Source: Methyloprofundus sp. | Lineage (GTDB): Bacteria; Pseudomonadota; Gammaproteobacteria; Methylococcales; Methylomonadaceae | Assembly: GCA_012960135.1 (NCBI GenBank) | Contig: DUBW01000034.1 | Span: 18,637 to 82,636 of the forward strand | DNA: 64,000 nucleotides | Reading direction: 5' to 3' | In this document: piece by piece, positions 54,300 through 64,000 of the stretch | Layout of the letters: each line of letters opens with the position of its first letter | Numbering within the stretch: position 1 is the first letter of the stretch | The notes under the pieces: model-generated | What the model was told of the DNA's origin: nothing | The model's database searches: none | Seen by the model: the letters and a program-made list of their open reading frames with translations, nothing else | Made by a program: the position numbers and the translations under genes

Positions 54300-55541
54300 A
54301 TGAAACAGATCAGATTATTTTGTTTATTAATAGTTTCGGGGGTTTGCGGAGCGTGCAGTATAGCAAACGCAGAAACCCCAGCAGCAGCCTGTGCGATTGC
54401 AGATCATGATCTACAGGTATCAATGCCCTGTGTAGTATTCAACGGCGTCCATTACAAGGCCAACCTAAAACGGATAACACACCCCAGGGATATAGATGGA
54501 CTCTACTGGACCTTAGGTGATAATTATGAAGAAGTTAGCAGCACCGTTACGACATCACCTAAGCAATTTGTCTACTTTATGGATAATTTCACACTAGTAA
54601 ATGTCGCTGCAACAAATAGTCAATTTGCCGTCATTGGCGAAACCGTTGCAACATCACGGTCAACACTCACTGAGAATGGGCGAGTTGTAGGCACACAAAC
54701 TGAATTTAACGGTACCTCTCAAATTACCTGGACCAAAGACCTTAAGTCCCTCTTTAATAGTTCCCCTCCTCTTCTTAAAACAATACAAAACCGAAAGGCA
54801 TTTGCGCTTCAGATACTCGTAGCTTCCGGCATCACCGTTGATGCAAAGAACACGCCTAGCGGTGGTTTTCCTATTGCAGACAACGGCCTAACTCTTGTGG
54901 GCGGTTATGTCCTCTACACCCAGGATATCGAGGGACCAGTAGATATTCCTGAGGATACCGCAGCTGCTATCACTTCTGTTATGTGGGCTTCTCGTGTTAT
55001 CCTTGGATCTAATATGAATATCATTCCAGTTCCGGCAAGCGCATTAATAAAAGTAGACGCCTCCAAATGGGATCTTAAAACTGTCATGAAGGGCAATTCA
55101 AACGACAAGTACCTTACATACCTATATCACGAGTTTAGGCTTAATGATCAGAATCAAGCTTCGCTTATTGCAAACCAGATAGATCTTTTTTCCTTTCTAC
55201 ACCTTGCCAAAGCTGACGGCCACCCACTGATTGATGGGGTCCTTTTACAGCAGTATTCAATTCACGGCACTGATTTTGTTAACTGCGATGCACCTCCTGG
55301 GGCTTTGTCTGCAGACACACCTGCCTTCTATGACCAAAGCCTGCCGTATGCACTTATGTCTGCACACGATAACCCCGCACAACTCTTCATCGGCACGAAC
55401 CCAGATTGCGATACCTTAACTAAGCCATGGAAAAGTTATTACAACGGAAGTATGCCCTTCTTGGCTGGCGTGTACTGGCCCGGCGATGTTGACAACGAGT
55501 TTCGCCCTAAGAATTACCTAGTACCTACTCAGCGTAAATAA
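54300..55541 (+). CDS. hypothetical secreted protein, no family recognised
   Basis: 413-aa ORF with signal peptide MKQIRLFCLLIVSGVCGACSIANAE; last codons lie in dispersed repeat R2. Confidence 0.7.
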   Translation: MKQIRLFCLLIVSGVCGACSIANAETPAAACAIADHDLQVSMPCVVFNGVHYKANLKRITHPRDIDGLYWTLGDNYEEVSSTVTTSPKQFVYFMDNFTLVNVAATNSQFAVIGETVATSRSTLTENGRVVGTQTEFNGTSQITWTKDLKSLFNSSPPLLKTIQNRKAFALQILVASGITVDAKNTPSGGFPIADNGLTLVGGYVLYTQDIEGPVDIPEDTAAAITSVMWASRVILGSNMNIIPVPASALIKVDASKWDLKTVMKGNSNDKYLTYLYHEFRLNDQNQASLIANQIDLFSFLHLAKADGHPLIDGVLLQQYSIHGTDFVNCDAPPGALSADTPAFYDQSLPYALMSAHDNPAQLFIGTNPDCDTLTKPWKSYYNGSMPFLAGVYWPGDVDNEFRPKNYLVPTQRK

Positions 55542-55585
55542 AATAGTTCTTGACAGGGTTTTAGCCAGAATTTTGATTTTTTTAG
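55525..55585. repeat. dispersed repeat copy R2
   Basis: CTACTCAGCGTAAATAAAATAGTTCTTGACAGGGTTTTAGCC matches the reverse complement of 11277-11341. Confidence 0.75.
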
Positions 55586-55622
55586 TTAACTAGGTGCTAG
55601 CTGATAAATAGCCTGTTTATTG

Positions 55623-55837
55623 GTAAGCGTCAATTAAAGTACACATTCTAAACCACTTTAAAAAAGCGCAAACTAATACCTTCACTTAACTCCGGGGGCA
55701 TTTATGAGTCCATCTCAAAATAAAGCGGCCATGCAAGACCATATACCGCAAAGGCAAGCCAGTCGTTTAACTCAGGCCGAGTATTGCAAAGTCCATAATA
55801 TCAAGCCGTATATATTTAGTTACTACAAAAATAAATT
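55623..55837 (+). mobile_element. IS66-type remnant: probable left end plus 5' part of a TnpA-like accessory ORF
   Basis: gtaagcgtc left-end-like sequence; MSPSQNKAAMQDHIPQRQASRLTQAEYCKVHNIKPYIFSYYKNKL, interrupted at the ISL3 end. Confidence 0.6.
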
Positions 55838-56585
55838 GGCTGTATGTGAAATACAGTGGGTAATCAAACTTCATTTTCCCACAGAGAAAGTAAATCATAT
55901 TGATAAAGTTGTTAATATTGCGATAACCCCTAGCGCGTCTTTTGGCTAATTCTACCTTGCTATTAATGCCTTCCAATATACCGTTTGTGATGTGTGATTC
56001 AACGAAGTGAATAATGCCAGAAAATGCGCTTTAACTGTTTTTGTAAAGGTCAAGAAGGCCGGTATTTTAGGAACCTCTCCTTCGTTGCTCCTCTGCTTCA
56101 GGAAGGCGCATGCTCTTTACTCTCATCTTTACGTACTTCACCCATAGCCTCGTTGAGTAATTTGACCACATGAAACCAGCCGAAAGTAATTTCTGTGACC
56201 GGAAAGTAGCCGACTGCGCCAGCAATAAAAGCGGATGAAAGATCCATGTTCAGCCGCGGGTCGACACCTAGCATCTCGGCGACACGATTCACCGGTATTT
56301 CTCGCTCAATCAAGGCTATTGCAAACACCTCAAACAAAAGGGTAATGTTGCCATTCTCGCTCCACTTTATCATGCACCGGACAGGGTACACCGGTCTCAT
56401 CAGGGAATCGTGCCCCCCTGCAGAAAAACCTAACTGTATATGGAGTTCTTTTGATTTGGATTCGTCGGAAACAAATGAAATATTTTCCACTTACCAAGGA
56501 GCTTGTAGACCAAGGGCCATACTAAATATAGTGGCACTATTCATCTTTGTATTATCGCGTTACCCACTACGATTTAGATAGAGCC
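55838..56585 (-). mobile_element. internally deleted/degraded ISL3-family element with both terminal inverted repeats
   Basis: Left end GGCTGTATGTGAAATACAGTGGGTAAT, right end (rc) GGCTCTATCTAAATCGTAGTGGGTAAC; ISL3 transposase fragments in the 56098-56490 and 55767-55976 ORFs. Confidence 0.85.
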
Positions 56586-56626
56586 CAAAAGAATAGTCAT
56601 CCCTAGTCCCTTGTTCCTTTATCAAT

Positions 56627-56658
56627 CGGGGTTTGATCTTCACGACGATCAAACCCCG
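56627..56658. repeat. 12-bp perfect hairpin
   Basis: cggggtttgatc ttcacgac gatcaaaccccg. Confidence 0.7.
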
Positions 56659-56921
56659 TTTAGCAAGAAATTAATCATGTAGAATAAATCGCAAAATTAT
56701 TTGCTCTTAGTAAGTGTTTAATGCCTACATTTTTTATAGCAGCTCAAATAGATAGCATGGAAATATCTAAAAATTAAACTTATTTATCATTAAGTTAGGA
56801 AAATAAAATCCTATAAATTAAACGGCCAACCTATTCTGTTGTTACTTTTACGCAAGCGAAACTTGACAATATTTTTTCATCGTAGAAACTATACCCATCT
56901 CAACTAATATAATATCCCCTT

Positions 56922-58169
56922 TTGAACGACATACCTCTTAGTATCCTTTTTGGTGCACTCGCCGCTTTACTACTTTTATCCGCATTTTTCTCAAGCTCAG
57001 AAACTGCGCTAATGACCCTCAACCGTTACCGCTTGCAACACCTGGTAAAGCAAGGGCACAAAAGCGCAAAAAAAGCGCACCGTTTATTAAAACGTCCGGA
57101 TCGTCTTCTTGGGTTAATCCTGTTAGGTAATAATTTCGTCAATATTCTGGCTTCTTCTCTGGCAACGGTTATTGGTTTGCGTCTTATGGGCGATGAAGGA
57201 ATCGCAGTAGCTGCAGGCATTCTAACCCTTGTTGTATTAATCTTTTCAGAAGTAGCACCGAAAACTCTTGCTGCGCTTAAACCTGAATTAATCGCATTTC
57301 CAGCTTCCTGGGTTTATACCCCGTTATTAAAGCTGTTTTATCCGATCGTATGGTTCGTTAACCTGATTGCCAATGGTTTTTTACGTATTTTTGGCATTAA
57401 AGCGAGCGAACATAACCATACAACACTTAATAAAGACGAGCTTAAAAGTATCGTTTCCGAGACTGATTCGATTATGCCGGATAAATATAAAAATATTTTA
57501 CTAGGCATTATTGATTTGGAAAATGCGACTGTCGAAGACATCATGACTCCGCGCAATGAAATTGTCGGTATCAACATAGAAGACCCGACTGAAGAAATCA
57601 TTCAGCAACTTAAAAATAGTCCACATACCCGCATCCCCGTATACAAGGAAAGTATCGACCGCGTTATTGGTTTCTTGCATTTACGCACCATTATGACCCA
57701 ACTTTTTAATTCCGAAAATTTCACCAAGCAAGATATAACCAATCACCTGATTACTCCGGTTTTTATCCCAGAAACTACCCCACTACATAAGCAAATTCAA
57801 AGCTTTAAAGTTGACAAGATGCGTATAGGTCTGGCGGTTGATGAATATGGAGATGTACAAGGGCTGGTTAGCATGGATGACTTGTTACAAGGTATCGTCG
57901 GTGAAATCATGACCGAAGAGGCTGATGTTAAAACCTATGCTGACGGGAGTTATCTTGTTGATGGCAGTGTCACAATCCGCGAACTTAACCGTATTACCCA
58001 CTGGAACCTTCCTACCGAAGGTCCGAAAACTATCAATGGTTTAATTATTGAGTTTATGGAGACCATTCCCCAGGAAGGCACTAACCTTATTATGCATGAC
58101 CAGCATCTAGAAATTATTGCCCGCAATAAGCACGCAATTACTCAGGTTAAATTTTTACCTATAAAATAA
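56922..58169 (+). CDS. CorC/HlyC-family CNNM transporter (DUF21-CBS-CorC_HlyC)
   Basis: FFSSSETALMTLNRYRLQHLVKQGHKSAKKAHRLL; VEDIMTPRNEIVGI; VDEYGDVQGLVSMDDLLQGIVGEI. Starts with TTG/alternative or nearby codon. Confidence 0.93.
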   Translation: MNDIPLSILFGALAALLLLSAFFSSSETALMTLNRYRLQHLVKQGHKSAKKAHRLLKRPDRLLGLILLGNNFVNILASSLATVIGLRLMGDEGIAVAAGILTLVVLIFSEVAPKTLAALKPELIAFPASWVYTPLLKLFYPIVWFVNLIANGFLRIFGIKASEHNHTTLNKDELKSIVSETDSIMPDKYKNILLGIIDLENATVEDIMTPRNEIVGINIEDPTEEIIQQLKNSPHTRIPVYKESIDRVIGFLHLRTIMTQLFNSENFTKQDITNHLITPVFIPETTPLHKQIQSFKVDKMRIGLAVDEYGDVQGLVSMDDLLQGIVGEIMTEEADVKTYADGSYLVDGSVTIRELNRITHWNLPTEGPKTINGLIIEFMETIPQEGTNLIMHDQHLEIIARNKHAITQVKFLPIK

Positions 58170-58183
58170 ATCTAAAACCTTTA

Positions 58184-58408
58184 TAACTACTCAGCGTATT
58201 TTTTATATCACAATCAAATAGTTGCAAGATCAGTAGGATGGGAAAAACGCAGTATACCCATCAACAATTATTAAGATGAGCACGTAAACTTTGCCCATCC
58301 GTACAAATTCATAAAAAATATGAACATTTGTAAATTAGCACTTGCGTTTTAATAGCGTATCTACTTAAATATGAAGGTATTACGATATTAAAAGATGCTG
58401 AGTAGTTA
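58184..58408. mobile_element. MITE-like element with terminal inverted repeats
   Basis: TAACTACTCAGC (58184-58195) and GCTGAGTAGTTA (58397-58408), perfect 12-bp TIRs with partial similarity extending inward. Confidence 0.65.
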
Positions 58409-58512
58409 CACTCTTTTAAGGTAAATACAATATCTTTTAAGCAGCGGTGCAAAAATTGTCTATACTTAGAAATACTGTGTAAAAGTAACCTGGGCAGAAA
58501 TTCTCTAATAAG

Positions 58513-59141
58513 CTGGCAAAATTTAGCGTTTTTTTAAATGACAATCCTATCCACTCAGTAACAGTTGAATCAAGCGTTGTCCATATAGGTCGTTATGAAA
58601 GCAATGATCTGTATTTAAACAGCCTTACCCTTGCTCCGGCACAGGCCGCAGTCATCCCGCGTGGCACCGAAAACATTATTAAACAGTTAAATGTAGACTT
58701 CCCCCTGATTATCAATGGTGATAGGCAAAGTAAACGTCATTTAAAAAATATTGACATGCTTACCATAGATAAGGACCAGATTGTCTTTAATGCCGTAGGA
58801 GTAAATTACTAAGTCCCTCTGGCTACGGCCAATACAAAATCTGGACATGAGCAATCTACGGAGTAAACAACTCTACCCGAAGAAAATCTACAGATAATGG
58901 CCGGCAAACATATAGGCCATATCGTAGCCCTTAAAAAAGTATGCCCCCAATTGGGCAGAAAGGTGTGGGCATCATCATCGTTACGCATAGAAAAGAAGGC
59001 TATTTTGCTTCCCTTCTTGAGCCCAATAAGAACATCAAAATCAATAACACAACGCTGGATGATAAAGCTGTATTGTTAAAACATAATGATATTATTTTTA
59101 TCAACCATATTCCCATGCAATTTCTATGGACTGATAAATAA
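58513..59141 (+). pseudogene. FHA-domain-like protein pseudogene
   Basis: CTG-AKFSVFLNDNPIHSVTVESSVVHIGRYESNDLYLNSL...IIKQLNVDFPLIINGDRQSKRHLKNIDMLTIDKDQIVFNAVGVNY*; in-frame TAAs at 58810 and 58864; frameshift near 58935; second half ...IIIVTHRKEGYFASLLEPNKNIKINNTTLDDKAVLLKHNDIIFI. Confidence 0.72.
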
Positions 59142-59512
59142 TGAAGCCCGACAATCATCTTCAGCAATTTCATTCTCTTTTTAGCCATGCTTTAGCCTTA
59201 TTAAGTCATGATGATATTGAGTATTCCTGTGAACTTATCGACATTTCTCTACACGGCTGTCTACTAGAATTTAAAGACGCTTGGGAAGCGCATAATCTTG
59301 ATAGCCTATATACCCTGTCACTAAAATTGCCTGATACATCAGCTATCGTAATGAACTTATCCATTAGCCATGTCGTGGGTAATGAAGTGGCCTTCAAATG
59401 TGAGCATATTGATTCAGACTATGTCTCGGCGCTAAACCATTACATTGAGTTTAACCAGGCTAACAGCGCGTTATTAGACAGAGATCTTATTGCCTTAACG
59501 CATTATTGCTAA
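59141..59512 (+). CDS. PilZ-like domain protein
   Basis: CELIDISLHGCLLEFKDAWEA...LKLPDTSAIVMNLSISHVVGNEVAFKCEHIDSDYVSALNHYIEFN; ATG overlaps the stop of the upstream FHA remnant. Confidence 0.75.
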   Translation: MKPDNHLQQFHSLFSHALALLSHDDIEYSCELIDISLHGCLLEFKDAWEAHNLDSLYTLSLKLPDTSAIVMNLSISHVVGNEVAFKCEHIDSDYVSALNHYIEFNQANSALLDRDLIALTHYC

Positions 59513-59643
59513 ATTCCCGGACATACGCTTCCCATAGGCTGTAGCGCACTGTCTTATCCAGCCTAATACTAATATTGGCTGACTAGAACACTGCCCTACC
59601 TCCAGGCATCAACACTTCCCAAAAAAATACGATACAACTCTCA

Positions 59644-61014
59644 ATGGCAAAAAAAACAACTGCATTTGTATGCACAGATTGTGGTGCGGACTCGCCTCGC
59701 TGGGCTGGTCAATGCAGCGCTTGCAAGGCATGGAACACCATCAAAGAAGTACGTCTGGGTAACAATCCACAAAGCTCTCAACACCTGGGATATAGTGGCA
59801 CAAAAAGTTCCGTGCAATTATTGTCTGATGTTACTTTAACGCAAACTGAAAGACTTGCTACGGGCATTTCCGAGTTTGATCGTGTATTAGGTGGCGGTAT
59901 AGTACGTGGTAGCATGGTTCTTATAGGAGGCACTCCTGGCGCGGGGAAAAGCACCTTGTTATTACAGGTCATTGCTAATCTTGCAATTCAGGACATCAGC
60001 GTCCTATATGTATCAGGGGAAGAATCTTTACAGCAAATTGCCGAACGTGCTATTCGACTAGGCCTGCCACTCAATAAAATCAACATGCTAACCGAAACTT
60101 CGGTACAAAGCATTTGCAATACGCTTGATGAATTAAAACCTAAAATTCTAGTGATAGACTCCATCCAGGTCATGCACACTCAGACCTCTGAATCGACTCC
60201 AGGTTCGGTTTCACAGGTTAAAGAGTCCGCCAGTTATCTAACCCAATACGCCAAAAAAAATGATGTCTCGGTTTTTATGGTCGGTCATGTCACGAAAGAT
60301 CAGTCTTTGGCAGGACCTATGACTTTAAGCCATATAGTCGATACCCAGTTGATTCTTGCCTCGACCGATGACGCAAGATTTAGAGTACTTCGCGCTGATA
60401 AAAACCGCTTTGGCAGTGTTGGCGAACTAGGTTTTTTTGCCATGGATAGTAGTGGATTAAAGGAAGTAAAAAATCCCTCGGCGATGTTTCTCAATCGTAC
60501 AGAAAAACCCTCTCCTGGCAGTGTGGTTACCGTTCTATGGGAAGGAACGCGTCCGCTATTAGTAGAAATACAGGCATTAGTAACTGAATGTCAATATGGC
60601 AATCCGCGCAGATTAGCCGTGGGCTTTGACCAAAACCGCCTAGCTATGCTGTTGGCGATACTCACCCGGCATGGCGGTATATTCACTGCCAGCGATGAAA
60701 TTTATGCCAATGTCGTAGGGGGCATTAAAGTCACCGAAACCAGCTCTGATCTTGCTATTCTGATCAGCATCGTTTCCAGCTTAAAAGACAGCGTCGTGCC
60801 ACATGATAGTTTTTTCTTTGGTGAGCTGGGTTTGAACGGAGAAATTAGACCGGTCGCGAATGGCTATGCGCGCCTGAATGATGCAGCAAAACATGGTTTT
60901 AAAAAGGCTATAATCCCCAAAGCCAATGCACCCAAGAAAGCTATAGCAGGCTTACAGATTTTTCCTGTCAGCAGCTTATCAGAAGCATTGAGCGCGCTCA
61001 CCGATTTAAGTTAA
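59644..61014 (+). CDS. radA: DNA repair protein RadA
   Basis: FVCTDCGADSPRWAGQCSACKAWNT zinc finger; GGTPGAGKSTLLLQV; DKNRFGSVGELGFF; FFFGELGLNGEIRPV. Confidence 0.97.
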   Translation: MAKKTTAFVCTDCGADSPRWAGQCSACKAWNTIKEVRLGNNPQSSQHLGYSGTKSSVQLLSDVTLTQTERLATGISEFDRVLGGGIVRGSMVLIGGTPGAGKSTLLLQVIANLAIQDISVLYVSGEESLQQIAERAIRLGLPLNKINMLTETSVQSICNTLDELKPKILVIDSIQVMHTQTSESTPGSVSQVKESASYLTQYAKKNDVSVFMVGHVTKDQSLAGPMTLSHIVDTQLILASTDDARFRVLRADKNRFGSVGELGFFAMDSSGLKEVKNPSAMFLNRTEKPSPGSVVTVLWEGTRPLLVEIQALVTECQYGNPRRLAVGFDQNRLAMLLAILTRHGGIFTASDEIYANVVGGIKVTETSSDLAILISIVSSLKDSVVPHDSFFFGELGLNGEIRPVANGYARLNDAAKHGFKKAIIPKANAPKKAIAGLQIFPVSSLSEALSALTDLS

Positions 61015-61101
61015 AATATTTTTGAACTAGGGGTTATAATAGCGTTTCTAAAATAATAATAAACTGCAAGATTTTGCACACCAGACTTAAAGGCCCAGGC
61101 A

Positions 61102-61623
61102 ATGCTTGAAATTGAATATGAATTCGGTGACAGAGATTTAGTTCACTACAACGAATTACAGATTGATCAGTCAGAAGATTTACAAAAAAAACTAAAAAGA
61201 AACCGCCTGGTATTTCCTGGCATCTTGGCTTTATTTGGTCTATTTCTATGGAATTATTACAATGATTATCGCACTGCTGTATATATCGTGACTATTTCCA
61301 TTTGCTGGGCTGTCGTTATCCCGCAAATTATTATTTTGAGCTTTCGCAAGCAAGTTCTGAAAAGCTATACCGATAAAGAAAAAGCAGCCATGTTCGGTAA
61401 ATATACGTTAAGAATTGATCCTAAAGCCTTAGCCGAACAGTCACCCAGCGGTAAAAACAAAATGCCCTGGAATACAATTCTGCGCATTGAACATATTCGG
61501 GATTATATCCATATCGTTTTGGAAAGTGGTGCAGCCCTGGTAATTCCAATAGAAAAGGTCAGCGCTGGAGATGTTAAGGAATTCTCCAGACAAGTCAAAA
61601 AAATGATCGACCTGTACGGATAA
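61102..61623 (+). CDS. YcxB-like membrane protein
   Basis: Two TM segments, C-terminal MPWNTILRIEHIRDYIHIVLESGAALVIPIEKV. Confidence 0.7.
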   Translation: MLEIEYEFGDRDLVHYNELQIDQSEDLQKKLKRNRLVFPGILALFGLFLWNYYNDYRTAVYIVTISICWAVVIPQIIILSFRKQVLKSYTDKEKAAMFGKYTLRIDPKALAEQSPSGKNKMPWNTILRIEHIRDYIHIVLESGAALVIPIEKVSAGDVKEFSRQVKKMIDLYG

Positions 61624-61731
61624 TCACTGCTTAGCTAAAATCTGATTAGATAAAAGCAGGAGTCTTGGTTTTGACCGGGGCTCCTGACTTCCCCCCTCAA
61701 ATACCGAGAAATTCCAGGCACAACCAGCCTT

Positions 61732-61908
61732 TTACAAGATCCCCTCCCGCTTTTGTATATAATATCTGCAGGCATCGACACAATCTGGCTTACTGGCAAA
61801 TGGGCCACTAATCATCTCGACGGTAAAAAACCACCATCCTTGTTCATTAATATAATATCTATCTTGTGGCTTAAACACAGGATTATGTTGTTTCTTTGTC
61901 TGTACCAT
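61732..61908 (-). CDS. small conserved-looking protein (58 aa), DUF6316-like
   Basis: MVQTKKQHNPVFKPQDRYYINEQGWWFFTVEMISGPFASKPDCVDACRYYIQKREGIL; divergent from the ABC-F gene. Confidence 0.6.
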   Translation of the reverse strand: MVQTKKQHNPVFKPQDRYYINEQGWWFFTVEMISGPFASKPDCVDACRYYIQKREGIL

Positions 61909-61915
61909 ACTGTTT

Positions 61916-63805
61916 ATGCTGAATTTTAAAAATGTTTCTCTGCGCCGTGGCTCTCGTGTGTTATTTGCCAATACCTCGTTTACCTTACACAAAGGTCAGA
62001 AAGTCGGCATTACCGGTGCAAATGGTGTTGGAAAGTCCAGTTTTTTTGCGCTAATACGCAACGAGCTACACCCTGATGCGGGGGATTTTACCATGCCTCA
62101 ACAGCTGGAGGTCGCTCATGTTGCCCAGGAAACACCGGCAACAGAACAAGCAGCTCTCGAATATATTATTGATGGTGACCAGGAACTGCGTAACATACAG
62201 CAGAACATTTCCCAGGCAGAACAAGACGATAACGGCATCAAGCAAGCTGAATTGCATGCCAAAATGGATATAATTGGTGGTTATACCGCCACTGCACGAG
62301 CTGCCCGCCTAATGAACGGCCTGGGTTTTCAATCCAGCCAGGAACGACTCAGCGTTAGCTCTTTTTCCGGTGGTTGGCGGATGCGCTTAAATCTCGCACA
62401 GGCGCTTATGTGCCGATCTGATGTGCTGTTACTCGATGAGCCAACCAACCATTTGGATCTTGATGCGGTTATCTTTTTACAGGACTGGCTGTGCCGCTAC
62501 CCAGGGACATTATTACTGATTTCCCATGATCGTGAATTCCTGGATACTATTGCCGATCATATCGTGCATATAGAAAATCAGGTCGGTGAAATATATACAG
62601 GAAACTATTCCGCCTTTGAGAAAATACGCGCTGAAAAACTAGCATTGCAACAATCTTCATTCGAAAAACAACAACGTGAAATTGCGCATATCCAGAGTTT
62701 TATTAGCCGTTTCCGCGCACAAGCCACCAAAGCAAAACAAGCCCAAAGCAGAATTAAATCTTTACAACGCATGGAGTTAATCGCCCAGGCACATGTCGAT
62801 TCACCTTTTAATTTCAGCTTCGCGCAACCTGACAAGCTACCTAACCCGATGCTCAAACTAGAAAATGTGAGTATCGGGTATGGCAAGACAAACATCTTAA
62901 ATGATATTAACTTGTTTATCTCCCCGGGTGATCGTATCGGTCTGCTCGGACCCAATGGCGCTGGTAAATCAACGTTAATCAAAGTATTAGCAAATGAACT
63001 ATCTATCAATGCCGGTGAAAGCCAGTTTGCCGATACTTTAAAACTCGGCTATTTCGCTCAGCATCAACTAGAGCAACTACACCTGGATGAAAGCCCTTTA
63101 TGGCATCTACAAAAAATTAATCCCAAAGCTACAGAAAAAGAATTAAGAAATTTTCTTGGTGGCTTTAATTTTAAGGACGATAAAACATTCGATCCTATCG
63201 CTCCATTCTCCGGTGGTGAAAAAGCGCGTCTAGTGCTAGCCTTACTGGTCTACCAGAATCCAAATCTGTTATTACTGGACGAACCCACCAACCACTTGGA
63301 CCTAGAAATGCGCCACGCGCTCAGCGTTGCCTTACAGGACTACCAGGGCGCAATTATCATCGTCTCGCATGACAGACATATGCTGCGCTCGGTTACCGAC
63401 CAACTGTATTTAGTTGCTAATGGCACAGTCTCCCAGTTCGATGGTGACTTGGATGATTACCGCCTATGGCTTAACGAACAAAAACTACTAGCTAGCGATA
63501 GTGCTGAAAATACCCCCGCTACCAGTATTAATAAAAAAGTACAGCGCAAGCAGGATGCAGAGCGACGAAAAAAATTAAAACCCTTATACGATGCGCTGAG
63601 AAAAGCGGATAAGGCCTTAGAAAAACATCACCAGCAACAAAAAAATCTAGAAAGTCAGCTAGCTGAAACCAGTCTATATGAGGAATCTAATAAAGTACGC
63701 TTAAAACAGGTGCTTCTAGAAAAATCTCAGGTAGATCAGGCATTAGAAGAGAGCGAGCTGGAATGGATGGAAATCAGCGAGCAGCTTGAAGCGACTGAAG
63801 ATTAA
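61916..63805 (+). CDS. ABC-F family ATP-binding protein (YheS/Uup type)
   Basis: Two ABC domains: [77 protein letters not shown]. Confidence 0.95.
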   Translation: MLNFKNVSLRRGSRVLFANTSFTLHKGQKVGITGANGVGKSSFFALIRNELHPDAGDFTMPQQLEVAHVAQETPATEQAALEYIIDGDQELRNIQQNISQAEQDDNGIKQAELHAKMDIIGGYTATARAARLMNGLGFQSSQERLSVSSFSGGWRMRLNLAQALMCRSDVLLLDEPTNHLDLDAVIFLQDWLCRYPGTLLLISHDREFLDTIADHIVHIENQVGEIYTGNYSAFEKIRAEKLALQQSSFEKQQREIAHIQSFISRFRAQATKAKQAQSRIKSLQRMELIAQAHVDSPFNFSFAQPDKLPNPMLKLENVSIGYGKTNILNDINLFISPGDRIGLLGPNGAGKSTLIKVLANELSINAGESQFADTLKLGYFAQHQLEQLHLDESPLWHLQKINPKATEKELRNFLGGFNFKDDKTFDPIAPFSGGEKARLVLALLVYQNPNLLLLDEPTNHLDLEMRHALSVALQDYQGAIIIVSHDRHMLRSVTDQLYLVANGTVSQFDGDLDDYRLWLNEQKLLASDSAENTPATSINKKVQRKQDAERRKKLKPLYDALRKADKALEKHHQQQKNLESQLAETSLYEESNKVRLKQVLLEKSQVDQALEESELEWMEISEQLEATED

Positions 63806-64000
63806 CTTTTTATGAGTGAGAAACATAATTTCTATCGTCTCAAAAACCTGGCTCTGTAATTTGAGCTGGATAGAGCTACCCGTTTTATAAAGGTGTCGAA
63901 CCTTTAATTTAAGCAAACAAAATAAGCTATTCTTCGCGCTCAGCTCCGGACAGGATAAAAACACCCAATATCAGAAGGCTCCAGTTGTTAACGAGCATAT

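Noticed and set aside
58184-58408. 8-bp target-site duplication flanking the MITE-like element
   Set aside because: Flanking sequences (ctttta / cactct) show no convincing direct repeat.

Overview
The window is a 64 kb gammaproteobacterial chromosome segment. Its gene content fits a methylotroph or methanotroph of the Methylococcales type, but that lineage call is inference. Most of it is dense, ordinary housekeeping sequence: a CsgG/COG3014/YcfL/LpoB-like operon, cobU-cobT, pilU, truA, a methanofuran/H4MPT-type cofactor block (amino-acid kinase, pabB, COG1548/MfnF-like, ATP-grasp, HisA-like), kdsB, rpoH, fimV-asd-leuB, lpxD-like, adk, lysS, prfB with its programmed frameshift, a SUF Fe-S cluster, comEC, lolD/lolC, fur, bamE, ratA, smpB, corC-like, radA and an ABC-F ATPase. 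Accessory or decaying sequence is concentrated at about 10.7-13.1 kb, 47.8-51.3 kb and 53.4-59.1 kb. The items I rate highest are: (1) a perfect CIRCE (HrcA-type) operator directly upstream of rpoH; (2) the methanofuran/H4MPT-type block, with an unannotated 39-aa small ORF stop/start-coupled to its HisA-like gene; (3) a 225-bp element with 12-bp perfect terminal inverted repeats whose end motif recurs elsewhere in the window; (4) nested remnants of ISL3 and IS66 elements; (5) multiply lesioned isochorismatase and FHA genes; (6) a glutathione-dependent formaldehyde oxidation pair (frmA/fghA) inside the accessory zone. I did not see a convincing CRISPR array, rRNA, intact tRNA, prophage or defence system. 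All family names come from motif recognition by eye; no database search was run.
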